A DNA stretch of 64,000 nucleotides from Paenibacillus_Z sp042653205 (GTDB taxonomy: Bacteria; Bacillota; Bacilli; Paenibacillales; Paenibacillaceae). The notes below the pieces were generated by a model. That model did not search any database and was not told where the DNA came from. It saw nothing but the letters and a program-made list of their open reading frames with translations. The translations under genes were made by a program, and so were the position numbers. This document shows positions 1-8,073 of this stretch, in pieces (position 1 is the first letter of the stretch; every line of letters starts with the position of its first letter). Location: the NCBI RefSeq assembly GCF_042653205.1, contig NZ_JBHSHY010000005.1:1-64000 (forward strand). Reading direction: 5' to 3'.

Positions 1-174
1 CGAGTCAGGGAGCTCCGGGCACTTGGAGTTCCGAAGTGGTTCAGTCTGGTAATGGGCAACTCAAGACGTGGCCCCTGGGAAATGTCCCGAAACACAAACA
101 ATGCCCTTCCGACTTCCTACTGGGAAGCGAAAGGGCTCAAGAGTATGCTTTCACGTTATTTGGAGCTTTGTTAA
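1..174 (+). CDS. ltrA: Group II intron reverse transcriptase/maturase, C-terminal fragment
   Basis: Reading frame 1 is open from the window edge to TAA at 172-174 and gives the last 57 residues of an intron-encoded protein. The tail contains NSRRGPWEMSR, NALPTSYWEAKGLKS and a final MLSRYLELC, the pattern seen at the end of the maturase/DNA-binding region of bacterial group II intron proteins. No HNH endonuclease motif follows, as expected for class C proteins. The protein would bind and splice its own intron RNA and reverse transcribe it at the target site. Only the C-terminus is visible, so whether the full gene is intact cannot be judged. Confidence 0.8.
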   Translation, partial: RVRELRALGVPKWFSLVMGNSRRGPWEMSRNTNNALPTSYWEAKGLKSMLSRYLELC

Positions 175-183
175 CCTTTTGGA

Positions 184-253
184 ACCGCCGTATGCGGACC
201 CGCATGTACGGTGGTGTGAGAGGACGGAGGCTAGCCGCCTCCTCCTACTCGAT
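184..253 (+). ncRNA. Group II intron domains V and VI (ribozyme core)
   Basis: Domain V is a 32-base hairpin with the CGC triad near its base (186-188 region) and a two-base bulge on the 3' strand. Domain VI (about 218-250) pairs GAGGACGGAGGC with the complementary run ending in CTC and leaves A247 bulged as the branch-point candidate. The 3' exon would start at 254. The structure was folded by eye from base complementarity only. Confidence 0.8.
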
Positions 254-354
254 CGCTGCTTACAAGGTTCGCCGCCGGCGAAGGTCCTGCCGGCGGCTTA
301 CGGCGGCGTATCGCCGATGCCGCCGCGTACGGCGCCCCGAAGCTGCGCCGCCGC

Positions 355-1359
355 CTACGCGCCGCCTGCCGACGAGGGCCGCAGAAGCTCCCGGTACGGG
401 TCGTGGCTGCGCGGGAAATGGACGGTCATCTCCGTGTACCGTCCGGGCTCCGAGACGCACGTGATATAGTGGCCCAGCTTCTTCGACAGCTCTTGGGCGA
501 GATAGAGGCCCATCCCCGTCGACTTCATATGGATGCGTCCGTTCGTGCCGGTGAAGCCGCGGTTGAAGATGCGCGGCAGGTCGCGCGGCTCGATGCCGAT
601 GCCGCTGTCGCGGACGACGAGCCGCTTCTCCATGTCGTCTGCTTCCGCCGCGATGCGGACTTCGCCGCTGGCCGGCGTGTATTTCAGACTGTTCGACAGC
701 AGCTGGCCGAGTATGTAATGCAGCCACTTGGGATCGCTCTGCACGGCTTCCGCACCGACGTCGAGGGACAGGCGGATCCGTTTGGCGATGAACGCCTTGG
801 CGCTGCTCTTGACGACGTCCTTGACGAGCGGCTCCAAGTCGCAATTGACCAGCTCGTAATCCTGGTTGAAGCTGTCCAGCTTGGCGTAGTAGAGCGCCTG
901 GTCGACGTATTGCTCGATGCGGGTCAGCTGTTCTTCGAGCGTGCGCGGCTCCACTTCGGTCTGCTGCATGAGCCGCAGGACGGAGATCGGCGATTTCACC
1001 TCGTGGAACCAAGATACGATGAAATCATAGGATTCCTTCTGCCTGGCGTGCACCTCGTTCAGCGCCCGGATGTGATCGCGCTCCATGTCTTCGATGACGC
1101 GCCTGTACGCTTCGGCCTCGAGCGAGAGCGGCTCGCCGTCTTCGCTGCTCCGGGTGCGGATGGCCTGAGCGCTGCGGCAGTACCGGTAGACGAAGAAGGC
1201 GGCCATGAGGAGCAGCTGCAGGACGATGGCGTAGACGAGGCTTTCGGACCGCAGCCCGCTGCCCGGCTCCGCGTACCCGATCAGCATGGCGAGCCCGAAC
1301 GTCGCGGCGCAGAGCAGGATGTACGGCCGTTCGTAACGGAGGAAGCGCAGCATATTCAT
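355..1359 (-). CDS. Intramembrane-sensing histidine kinase, BceS/GraS-like
   Basis: This 334-residue kinase has two closely spaced transmembrane helices (about residues 13-29 and 41-58) with almost no extracellular loop, the architecture of BceS-type sensors that detect cell-envelope antibiotics through a partner ABC transporter. The H-box is FIVSWFHEVKSP with phosphoacceptor His119. N-, G1- and G2-type ATP-binding motifs follow (NSLKYT, DSGIGIEPRDLPRIFNRGF, STGMGLYL). The start ATG overlaps the TGA of the response regulator upstream (ATGA), so the two are translationally coupled. The partner BceAB-type ABC transporter normally lies next to such genes but is not present on either side here; beyond the 3' end lies the group II intron, so it may be further left or absent. 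Confidence 0.88.
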   Translation of the reverse strand: MNMLRFLRYERPYILLCAATFGLAMLIGYAEPGSGLRSESLVYAIVLQLLLMAAFFVYRYCRSAQAIRTRSSEDGEPLSLEAEAYRRVIEDMERDHIRALNEVHARQKESYDFIVSWFHEVKSPISVLRLMQQTEVEPRTLEEQLTRIEQYVDQALYYAKLDSFNQDYELVNCDLEPLVKDVVKSSAKAFIAKRIRLSLDVGAEAVQSDPKWLHYILGQLLSNSLKYTPASGEVRIAAEADDMEKRLVVRDSGIGIEPRDLPRIFNRGFTGTNGRIHMKSTGMGLYLAQELSKKLGHYITCVSEPGRYTEMTVHFPRSHDPYRELLRPSSAGGA

Positions 1360-2027
1360 TCCGCGATATACCCCATTCCTTTGCGGGTGGCAATGAAGGC
1401 GTCCAAGCCGAGCTCGGCGATTTTGCGCCGGAGGCGGTTGACGTTGACGGTCAGCGTGTTGTCGTCGATGAACTGATCGTCGCGCCACAGCGCCTGCATG
1501 AGGTCGTCGCGGGACACGATCGATCCGGCCTTCCGCATCAGCGCGCCGAGGACGATGAATTCGTTGCGGGAGAGCTCCGCCGTCCTGCCCTCGTAATCGA
1601 CGGAGGAATTGGACAGATTGAGCCGCAATCCGCGGTGAACGAGCTGCAGGCTCTCTTCCTGGTACGTATAATTGCGGCGCAGCAGGGCGCTCACCTTCGC
1701 CACGAGAATTTCGAGATCGAACGGCTTCTGCACGAAATCGTCGCCGCCCATGTTGATCGCCATGACGATGTCCATGTTGCCGCCGCGGGACGAGAGGAAG
1801 ATGATCGGCACGTTGGACACGCCGCGAATTTGCCGGCACCAGTAAAAGCCGTCGTACACCGGCAGGTTGATGTCGAGCAGGATCAGATGCGGGCGCCGGG
1901 CTTCGAACTCGCCCTTCACGTCCTCGAACGCGGTCAGCTCGAAGACGTCGTACTGCCATTTGCGCAGCGTGGCGGCCACGATGGCCCGGATGTCCGCGTC
2001 GTCTTCCGCGAGCATGATTTGAAACAA
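1356..2027 (-). CDS. OmpR-family response regulator, BceR-like
   Basis: This 223-residue regulator has a receiver domain with the acidic pocket LAEDD, phosphoacceptor Asp52 in LLDINLP, and conserved Ser/Lys positions (FLSSRGG, QKPFD). A winged-helix DNA-binding domain follows (about 125-220, ending TRKGMGYIAE). The start is taken as TTG at 2025-2027 because AAGGAGG lies nine bases upstream, giving MFQIMLAEDD, which matches the usual BceR N-terminus; the ATG at 2013-2015 has no such site and would truncate the first strand. It is cotranscribed with the sensor kinase and most likely controls a peptide-antibiotic resistance transporter. An extended -10 element lies about 50 bases upstream. Confidence 0.88.
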   Translation of the reverse strand: MFQIMLAEDDADIRAIVAATLRKWQYDVFELTAFEDVKGEFEARRPHLILLDINLPVYDGFYWCRQIRGVSNVPIIFLSSRGGNMDIVMAINMGGDDFVQKPFDLEILVAKVSALLRRNYTYQEESLQLVHRGLRLNLSNSSVDYEGRTAELSRNEFIVLGALMRKAGSIVSRDDLMQALWRDDQFIDDNTLTVNVNRLRRKIAELGLDAFIATRKGMGYIAE

Positions 2028-2074
2028 AACGGCATGCCTCCTTCGGTGCGTCTGGCGGGGGATGTCTACGCCCC

Positions 2075-2083
2075 AGTATACCA
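2075..2083 (-). promoter_or_regulatory. Extended -10 promoter for the two-component system
   Basis: On the minus strand the sequence TGGTATACT forms a TGn extended -10 box about 48 bases before the TTG start of the response regulator. No good -35 box is seen at the usual distance, which is common for extended -10 or activator-dependent promoters. Confidence 0.5.
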
Positions 2084-2480
2084 GATGCGGCAAGGCGCGT
2101 CGTGCGGCGGAAGGCGTACGGACATGCGGCGGAAGCAGGTATATCGGGCGGTTACCGTTCCCCTGCCGGGCGCGGCCTCCGATTGCGGGCGAAGCCGTAC
2201 AGCCCCGCGGCCAAGCCGCCGAGCAGCACCCACCCCGGCCGCCAGCCACGGATGGAAGCGGAGCGTCGAGGCCTCCGCCAGCAGGGCAAACGAGGGGTTG
2301 ACGGGTTCGAGCGGCCGTTGACAAGCTCCGGCGGCAAGGGTATCATTCAGCACAACGATTAGATCCAAGCGCGTTAATCGGCTTTCGGCACGAAGGATCC
2401 GAAGCCGCCGCGGACCGGAACGCCGCCAATTATCGCGTACCAGGCGCCGCATTCGCGCAGCTGGTACTGTGCGGAGAAGG
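2084..2480. other. Intergenic stretch without a supported gene
   Basis: This stretch of about 400 bases separates the minus-strand two-component system from the plus-strand formylglycine-generating enzyme. Short open frames exist on both strands. One on the minus strand (2152-2346) ends in a hydrophobic segment and a basic tail, but it has no ribosome binding site and looks like a by-product of high GC. No repeat, RNA gene or clear terminator was recognised. Confidence 0.5.
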
Positions 2481-2491
2481 AGAGGACGAAT

Positions 2492-3487
2492 ATGACGATG
2501 GAAGACAAGCCGGCCTGCTGCTGCGGGACGGCAAGACAGGCCATGGAAGTGCCGGGTGCGGACCGGGCGGTCCCGGAAGCGCGGACGGACGGGGAAACGG
2601 CAGCCGCGGCGGAAGCGCCGCATGCGCCGGATCGCCTGCGGGACATGGTGCTGCTGCCCGGAGGCGAATTTCTGATGGGCACGAACGACGCGGAAGGGTT
2701 CCCGCAGGACGGGGAAGGGCCGGTGCGGAAGGTGAACCTGTCGCCGTTCTATATGGATGCCTGCGCCGTGACCAATTCGGCGTTCGCCGCCTTCGCGGCC
2801 GAGACCGGCTACGTGACGGAAGCGGAACGGTTCGGCTGGTCGTTCGTCTTCCATCTCTTCGTCCCGGAAGCGGCGAAGGCCGCAGCCCGTCCCGCGCCCG
2901 GCGTGCCGTGGTGGCTCGCCGTCGACGGCGCCTGCTGGCACCGGCCGGAGGGCGAGGGCTCAGGCATCGAAGGGCGGGAGGACCATCCCGTCGTTCACGT
3001 CTCGTGGCACGATGCCGCGAGCTACGCGCAATGGGCGGGCAAACGGTTGCCGACGGAAGCGGAATGGGAATTCGCCGCACGCGGCGGCTTGATCCAGAAG
3101 CGCTATCCGTGGGGCGACCTGCTGAAGCCGGACGGCGAGCATCGCTGCAACATATGGCAGGGCAAGTTCCCGGACAAAAACAACGCTTCCGACGGCTATG
3201 CCGGTACGGCGCCGGTCCGTGCGTTCCGGCCAAACGGCTACGGCCTCCACAACATGGTCGGCAACGTCTGGGAGTGGTGCGGCGACTGGTTCTCGGTCCG
3301 CCATGCCAAGCCCGGCAGCCGGGATCCGCGCGGTCCCGCTTCCGGCACGGCCCGCGTCATGCGCGGCGGCTCGTACTTGTGCCACCAGTCGTACTGCAAC
3401 CGGTACCGCGTCGCCGCCCGGAGCTCGAACACCCCGGACAGCTCGACCGGCAACATCGGCTTCCGCTGCGCGGCCGACGCGCGATAG
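2492..3487 (+). CDS. Formylglycine-generating enzyme (SUMF1/FGE family)
   Basis: The 331-residue protein has the complete FGE fold: MVLLPGGEFLMGTN at the start of the domain, HPVVHVSWHDA, RLPTEAEWEFAARGG, NMVGNVWEWC and a C-terminal GFRC. The copper-binding catalytic pair is present as Cys297 and Cys302 in GGSYLCHQSYCNRYR, which separates true FGEs from the many inactive SUMF-domain proteins. FGE oxidises a Cys (or Ser) in the CxPxR motif of sulfatases to formylglycine. The N-terminus carries a CCC run (residues 9-11), which is frequent in bacterial homologues. Start ATG follows GGAGAGG. No cognate type I sulfatase is found in the window, so the client is unknown. Confidence 0.9.
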   Translation: MTMEDKPACCCGTARQAMEVPGADRAVPEARTDGETAAAAEAPHAPDRLRDMVLLPGGEFLMGTNDAEGFPQDGEGPVRKVNLSPFYMDACAVTNSAFAAFAAETGYVTEAERFGWSFVFHLFVPEAAKAAARPAPGVPWWLAVDGACWHRPEGEGSGIEGREDHPVVHVSWHDAASYAQWAGKRLPTEAEWEFAARGGLIQKRYPWGDLLKPDGEHRCNIWQGKFPDKNNASDGYAGTAPVRAFRPNGYGLHNMVGNVWEWCGDWFSVRHAKPGSRDPRGPASGTARVMRGGSYLCHQSYCNRYRVAARSSNTPDSSTGNIGFRCAADAR

Positions 3488-3595
3488 CCCGGGCGAAGCC
3501 GCGTCCGGCAGCCCGGCCTAGCCATGCAGCGCCGCGCGGCGCAACGAAAGGCGGCGGCCGCGGTCGTCCCGGCACCGGCAGGCATGTGCTGGGAG

Positions 3596-3631
3596 TTGCG
3601 GTACGGGGGAAACTGTGCTAAAATCGGCACA
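3596..3631 (+). promoter_or_regulatory. SigA promoter with overlapping operator for the Rrf2 gene
   Basis: TTGCGG at 3596-3601 and TAAAAT at 3619-3624 are separated by exactly 17 bases. The -10 box sits inside an inverted repeat, TGTGC (3614-3618) and GCACA (3627-3631) with an 8-base spacer, so a bound repressor would block RNA polymerase. The position fits autorepression by the Rrf2 protein encoded directly downstream. Confidence 0.7.
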
Positions 3632-3662
3632 ATAAGAGAGACAGGGGCGTTCACGAACATCG

Positions 3663-4070
3663 ATGGCTCAATTGAAACGGTTTGGCTTCGGCCTTCAAGC
3701 GCTCATCGTGCTCGCGACGAACGACGAGCTCTGCACCAGCTCGGAGATTGCGGAGCAGATCCAATGCGAGCCGACGGCGCTTCGCAAAATATTGGCGCAG
3801 CTCGCCGACGCCGGCATCGTCGAGGTCCGGCAGGGCCGCTCCGGCGGCTACGAGCTGACGCGTCCGCCCGGCGTGATCACGCTGTACGAGGTCTATTCGT
3901 CCCTGCACGACGAGCAGCCGCAGTGGGACCGGATGCTGGACACGACCGGCAGCCACGGCTTCGGGCTGCGGGCGAACGAGGCGTTCCGGAAGATCATGGT
4001 CGACATCAACGCGCAGGTGACGCTGGTGCTCGGCAATTATACGGTGGCGGACTTGATCGCGCCGGATTAG
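3663..4070 (+). CDS. Rrf2-family transcriptional repressor
   Basis: This 135-residue protein has the Rrf2 winged helix: FGLQALIVLATND, TSSEIAEQIQCEPTALRKIL and the wing VRQGRSGGYELTRPP. The three-cysteine cluster that holds iron-sulfur in IscR or NsrR is absent from the 90-110 region, so this member probably senses something else, for example through its two lone cysteines (near residues 24 and 36) as in YwnA/YodB-like redox or solvent sensors; that is inference. It precedes the AbrB-family membrane protein and the isochorismatase-like hydrolase, which could be its targets. Confidence 0.85.
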   Translation: MAQLKRFGFGLQALIVLATNDELCTSSEIAEQIQCEPTALRKILAQLADAGIVEVRQGRSGGYELTRPPGVITLYEVYSSLHDEQPQWDRMLDTTGSHGFGLRANEAFRKIMVDINAQVTLVLGNYTVADLIAPD

Positions 4071-4168
4071 ATCGGACGCGAAGCCCGGAACACGGCCGGA
4101 GCTTGCGGTTCGTATCTGCCATAGCGCAATAACCGCCGATAAGACGAAATTTTTTTTGCTTAAATTGT

Positions 4169-4180
4169 GCAATTAATTGC
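4169..4180. promoter_or_regulatory. 12-bp perfect palindrome upstream of the AbrB-family gene
   Basis: GCAATTAATTGC is a perfect 12-base palindrome in an AT-rich stretch about 70 bases before the membrane protein start. It contains GTGC/GCAA-like bases similar to the Rrf2 operator candidate upstream, so it may be an Rrf2 or other repressor site. A palindrome of this length can also arise by chance in AT-rich DNA. Confidence 0.35.
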
Positions 4181-4252
4181 TCATATTCCCGCTTTTCACA
4201 TAGAAAACGGTACGATATGGCATTCTGAATAGAAAGCGAGGAGAGATTAGCC

Positions 4253-5365
4253 ATGAGCGAGCGCAAACCGCTCCGCCTCGGCAGCCTGGTCGCGACGGTC
4301 GTCCTTGCGGTTGCCGGCGGGCTGCTGTTCAACCTGCTTCACATCCCGGTCCCGTGGCTGCTCGGCCCGATGATCGCGATGCTGATCGCGAATAACGCCG
4401 TCGAGAACCGCTTCCACTGGCCGCAGCCGCTCCGCAATACGGCGCTCATCATCGTCGGCTACACGATCGGCTTGTCCCTCACCGCGGCCGCGTTGAAGGA
4501 AATCGCGCAGCAGCTCCCTTACATGCTGATGATGGCCGTGCTGCTGCTGGCTTACTGCGCGGGCATCGCTTACATCGTCTCGAAGTTTTCCGGCATGGGG
4601 TACAAAACCGCCCTGATGGGCAGCATTCCGGGCGGACTGTCGCAGGTCATCCTGCTCGCGGAAGAGACGAAGGGCATCAATATTACGGCCGTTACGTTCA
4701 CGCAGGTGACGCGGCTCATGATGATCGTCATCTGTGTGCCGCTGATCGTCTTCAGCCCGATCCTCGGCCAAGCGCACGACGCCGCGGCCACGGCGGCGGC
4801 GGCCGCATCCGCCGTGCTGCCGACCTGGGGCGGATTGTTCCCAAACATCCTGATCTTCGCCGTCGCCGCCGTCGCGTGCGCCCTTGCCGGCAACCGGATC
4901 AAGCTGCCGACCGCGTATATGCTCGGCCCGGCCCTCGGGACGGCGGCGCTGCAGCTCGCCGGGCTGCATGGCCCGGCGCTTCCCGGCACCGTGATCCAAG
5001 CCGCCCAGCTGATGATCGGCATCTACGTCGGGCTGATGCTGCGGCCGCGGCAGCTGCCGAACAAGCTGAGGAACCTGACGCTCGCGCTCGGCAGCAGCGT
5101 GCTCTTGATCGCCGGCGCGCTCGGCATGGCGCTGCTGCTGTCCGCGCTGCAGCCGGTCTCCGAGGCGACGGGCCTGCTCAGCCTCGCGCCGGGCGGCATG
5201 GACCAGATGGGCATCATCGCGCACGAGATCCACGCGGATCTGTCGATCGTGGCGGGATACCAGCTGTTCCGGATGTTTTTCATCTTTTTCGTCGTCCCGC
5301 CGCTGCTGCGGATGGTGCTCCGCATACAGCCGGGCGGCCGTATGAAGCGGCGCGGCGCCGCCTAA
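4253..5365 (+). CDS. AbrB-family (duplicated-domain) membrane protein
   Basis: The 370-residue protein is almost wholly hydrophobic, with about ten membrane helices in two similar halves. Each half carries the family signature: PWLLGPMIAMLIAN in the first and YMLGPALGTAA in the second, plus SIPGGLSQVILLAEE and SLAPGGMDQMGIIAHE. This is the family often annotated as AbrB or ammonia monooxygenase-like; its transport substrate is not established. The start ATG follows GAGGAGA. The isochorismatase-like gene begins 25 bases after the stop, which suggests one operon. Confidence 0.85.
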   Translation: MSERKPLRLGSLVATVVLAVAGGLLFNLLHIPVPWLLGPMIAMLIANNAVENRFHWPQPLRNTALIIVGYTIGLSLTAAALKEIAQQLPYMLMMAVLLLAYCAGIAYIVSKFSGMGYKTALMGSIPGGLSQVILLAEETKGINITAVTFTQVTRLMMIVICVPLIVFSPILGQAHDAAATAAAAASAVLPTWGGLFPNILIFAVAAVACALAGNRIKLPTAYMLGPALGTAALQLAGLHGPALPGTVIQAAQLMIGIYVGLMLRPRQLPNKLRNLTLALGSSVLLIAGALGMALLLSALQPVSEATGLLSLAPGGMDQMGIIAHEIHADLSIVAGYQLFRMFFIFFVVPPLLRMVLRIQPGGRMKRRGAA

Positions 5366-5390
5366 ACCAAATTCACGGAGGTTATCGAAC

Positions 5391-5957
5391 ATGGAAGCAT
5401 TGAACCTGGATTTCTCTAAAACGGCGCTCGTCCTTATCGATTTGCAGAAAGGCATTGTCGGCCTGTCGCCGAAAGGACCGGAGATCGTGGCCAACGCCGC
5501 GAAGCTGGTCGAACGATTCCGCGCGCGGAACGGCTTCGTGTCGTTCGTGAAGGTCGATTTCCTCGATGGGAAGGACGCTTTGAAGCCTGCAACGGATCAG
5601 CAGCCGCAGACGGGCGGCTACTCGGAGGACTGGGCGGAATTCGCGCCGGAGCTCGGCGTCGGTCCCCGGGACCACGTCGTGACGAAGCGCCAATGGGGCG
5701 CGTTCTTCGGCACGGACCTCGATCTGCAGCTGCGCCGCCGCGGCATCGGGACGATCGTGCTCCTCGGCATCTCGACGAATATCGGCGTGGAGACGACGGC
5801 GCGGGAAGCGTTCCAGCTCGGGTACGATCAAGTGTTCATCACGGACGCCATGGCGGCGCTGAGCGACGAAGAGCATGACGCGACGTGCCGGTTCATATTC
5901 CCGCGCATCGGGAAGCTCCGGACGACGGCAGCGTTCCTCGGCGGTATCGGTTCATAG
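5391..5957 (+). CDS. Isochorismatase-family hydrolase (YecD-like)
   Basis: The 188-residue protein has the isochorismatase fold with the acidic residue in ALVLIDLQKGI and the lysine in VTKRQWGAF. At the nucleophile position of nicotinamidases, where a Cys is needed, it has Gly (GISTNIGVETTAREAF), as in YecD and in the vinyl-ether hydrolase PhzD. That argues against amidase chemistry and for an isochorismatase-like or unknown hydrolysis. It is the second gene of a likely operon with the membrane protein before it, and is followed by a good terminator. Confidence 0.87.
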   Translation: MEALNLDFSKTALVLIDLQKGIVGLSPKGPEIVANAAKLVERFRARNGFVSFVKVDFLDGKDALKPATDQQPQTGGYSEDWAEFAPELGVGPRDHVVTKRQWGAFFGTDLDLQLRRRGIGTIVLLGISTNIGVETTAREAFQLGYDQVFITDAMAALSDEEHDATCRFIFPRIGKLRTTAAFLGGIGS

Positions 5958-5988
5958 CGGCCGCCGTTCGCCGCGTCGCGCATCAGAC

Positions 5989-6015
5989 AGCCTGCCCGCC
6001 GGGGCAGGCTTTTTT
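5989..6015 (+). terminator. Rho-independent terminator
   Basis: AGCCTGCCC pairs with GGGCAGGCT around a four-base loop and is followed by a run of six T. It ends the AbrB-like/isochorismatase unit. Confidence 0.85.
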
Positions 6016-6130
6016 GCGTTGGCGGGCACTGCCTCCTTATTATCGCGTGACGACATGGGCGTAAAAAGTGTAGAATCATACTCAAAACGTTCCCCTTTTT
6101 GCATCATGGAACCGAACGGAGGTTGAAGCG

Positions 6131-7942
6131 ATGTTGACCTATGAGCGGTATTTGATGTTGTACGCGCGCTTCGCCAGCGAGGCGGGAGCGGGGCATCCGG
6201 TGGAAGTCACGCTCGATCAGCTGGCCGAAGCGCTGTTCTGTTCGCCGCGCAACGTGAAGCTCATCCTGCGCAAGCTGATCGACGAGGGCTTCGTTGATTG
6301 GCAGGCCGGTCGCGGCCGGGGCAACCGGTCGCAGCTGACGTTCCTGCACGGGTATGAGGCGAAGCTGCTGGAGGCGGCGCGCCAGCTGGCCGCAGCCGGC
6401 GAATATAAGCAGGCGTTCGAGCTGCTCGGCGAGCACGGCGGCGGGACGGGCGCGCGCGAGACGTTCGTGGCGTGGCTGAACGGGCATTTCGGCTACCGGA
6501 AGGTGCGCTTCGGCGAGAACGAAGGGGCGGACATGCTGTCCCTGCCGGTCTATAGGCCGATCGTGACGCTCGACCCGCGGAACCTGTACTACTCGATCAG
6601 CTCGCATATGGTCAAGCAAATATTTGATACGCTGCTGCTGTATGACCGCGAGATGGGCAAATTCGCGCCTTCGCTGGCGCATGCCTGGACGCATGACGAG
6701 CGCGGCTCGGAATGGACGTTCCATCTGCGCAAAGGCGTGCATTTTCATCACGGCAGGGAGCTGAGCGCCGCCGACGTCGTCTATTCGCTGGAGCGGCTGC
6801 GGGGCGATTATGCGGCCGGCTGGTTCGTCCGGTCTATCGACCGCGTCGAGGCAGTCGGGCAGCGGACTGTCCGAATCGCGCTCGCGAAGCCCAACTGGCT
6901 GTTTCCGCGGTTTCTCTGCTCGCCGGCGATGTCCATCGTTCCGCACGACTTGGCGGAGCAGGACGACGACTTTTGGAGCCATCCCGCCGGCACGGGGCCG
7001 TTCCGCTTCGAGGCTTGGACCGCCGACCGCTTCGAACTGCGCGCCAATCCCGGCTATTTCAAGGGGCGCGCCCATTTGGACGGCGTCGCGATCGTGACGA
7101 TGCCGGCGGACACGATCGCCTTTTCCAAGAGCTGGGAGCAGCTGCTGCTGAAGGGCGAAGCCGCCTCGGCACGGCCGGAGAGCGACTGGGAGGGCGTGGA
7201 GTCCGTCTGCAACGGCTGCTCCATGCTCACGTGGAACATGCGCAAGGACGGTCCGCAGCGTTCCGCGGCCTTCCGGCAAGCCGTCCACCTGCTCGTCGAC
7301 CGCGGCCGGCTCATCCGCGAGGTCGGGGAAGACCATCTGTATCCGGCGGCCGGCTTCCACCCGGAGGAGCGGATCGCCTTGGAACCGGTCCCGTTCGATC
7401 CCGGCCGGGCCGCCGAACTGGTTAGGGATAGCGGCTACGACGGGCGCGCGATCGTTATCGGCACGTACGGGCTGCACGAACGGGACGCCCGGTGGCTGCA
7501 GCGGGAGCTGGGGGAAGCCGGCATCGCGGCCGAGGTGCGTGCCGGCGATCACGATTCGATCCGCGAGCGGGGCATGCTGGACGAGATCGACGGCCTGCTG
7601 TACTGCGTCGTCTTCGAAGAAGACGACGTTTCGCTCATCGAGCTGTACGCGCAGAACGGCAATTTCATGCGGGAGAATCTGGACGAGGACCTGCTGGCGT
7701 GGACGGAGGAGCGGATCGACGCCGCGCTCGGCTGCAGGCGGCCGGAGGACCGCGCGCGCGGGCTGGCCGAGATCGAGCGGCGCCTGCGGGAAGAGGCGCA
7801 TGTCCTCTTCCTGACGCACAAGAAGCGATACACGTTTCACAACCCGCATATCAAAGGCGTCGGCTTGAATTCGCTCGGCTGGATCGAGTTCAAGGACGTA
7901 TGGCTGGACGAGGACGAGCCGGTCGCGGAGAGTGCCGGGTGA
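6131..7942 (+). CDS. SgrR-type regulator with solute-binding domain
   Basis: The 603-residue protein combines an N-terminal SgrR-type winged helix (residues 1-110, with VTLDQLAEALFCSPRNVKLILRKL as recognition region and a GRGRGNRS wing) with an extracellular solute-binding protein family 5 domain (about 150-560, with SLAHAWTHDERGSEWTFHLRKG and the SAADVVYSLERL motif). It has no signal peptide, so it is a cytoplasmic one-component regulator that probably senses a sugar phosphate, peptide or similar ligand. E. coli SgrR controls the glucose-phosphate stress RNA; in Firmicutes these proteins often control neighbouring transporters, but none is adjacent. Start ATG follows GGAGG. Confidence 0.85.
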   Translation: MLTYERYLMLYARFASEAGAGHPVEVTLDQLAEALFCSPRNVKLILRKLIDEGFVDWQAGRGRGNRSQLTFLHGYEAKLLEAARQLAAAGEYKQAFELLGEHGGGTGARETFVAWLNGHFGYRKVRFGENEGADMLSLPVYRPIVTLDPRNLYYSISSHMVKQIFDTLLLYDREMGKFAPSLAHAWTHDERGSEWTFHLRKGVHFHHGRELSAADVVYSLERLRGDYAAGWFVRSIDRVEAVGQRTVRIALAKPNWLFPRFLCSPAMSIVPHDLAEQDDDFWSHPAGTGPFRFEAWTADRFELRANPGYFKGRAHLDGVAIVTMPADTIAFSKSWEQLLLKGEAASARPESDWEGVESVCNGCSMLTWNMRKDGPQRSAAFRQAVHLLVDRGRLIREVGEDHLYPAAGFHPEERIALEPVPFDPGRAAELVRDSGYDGRAIVIGTYGLHERDARWLQRELGEAGIAAEVRAGDHDSIRERGMLDEIDGLLYCVVFEEDDVSLIELYAQNGNFMRENLDEDLLAWTEERIDAALGCRRPEDRARGLAEIERRLREEAHVLFLTHKKRYTFHNPHIKGVGLNSLGWIEFKDVWLDEDEPVAESAG

Positions 7943-7952
7943 AGCGGCGCGC

Positions 7953-8066
7953 ATGGCGAGGCGGCGGGGAAACGGCGCGCACAGCTTGACGAAAGCGCTG
8001 ATCGTGGAACGGCTGGACGATTACGTGCGGGGACTGCTCGCGCGGGCGGAGGAGCGGGGCGCATGA
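7953..8066 (+). CDS. Short hypothetical protein (37 aa), weakly supported
   Basis: An ATG at 7953 opens a 37-codon frame rich in Arg and Ala that ends TKALIVERLDDYVRGLLARAEERG, an amphipathic helix with a normal acidic/basic balance. It overlaps nothing and lies 10 bases after the regulator stop. No good ribosome binding site is visible, and it may be the remnant of a longer gene. Function unknown. Confidence 0.3.
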   Translation: MARRRGNGAHSLTKALIVERLDDYVRGLLARAEERGA

Positions 8067-8073
8067 AGAGGGC

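Larger units (their letters stand above)
1..253 (+). mobile_element. 3' end of a group IIC intron (5' part outside window)
   Basis: The segment holds the last codons of an intron-encoded reverse transcriptase followed closely by a domain V/domain VI structure. Domain V (about 184-215) pairs ACCGCCGTATGCG with CGCATGTACGGTGGT around a GACC loop and carries a CGC instead of an AGC catalytic triad, the hallmark of class IIC introns. Domain VI follows and leaves an unpaired A at 247, seven bases before the expected 3' splice end at 253 (...CTACTCGAT). The intron lies downstream of, and convergent with, the sensor kinase that ends at 355. Class IIC introns typically insert behind hairpin terminators, which fits a position just after a gene end. 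The 5' end, EBS motifs and most of the open frame are not in the window. Confidence 0.85.

Noticed and set aside
2152..2346. Small minus-strand membrane protein
   Set aside because: It has a hydrophobic stretch and basic tail, but no ribosome binding site, and the hydrophobic run lies in a GC-rich stretch that is open in several frames.
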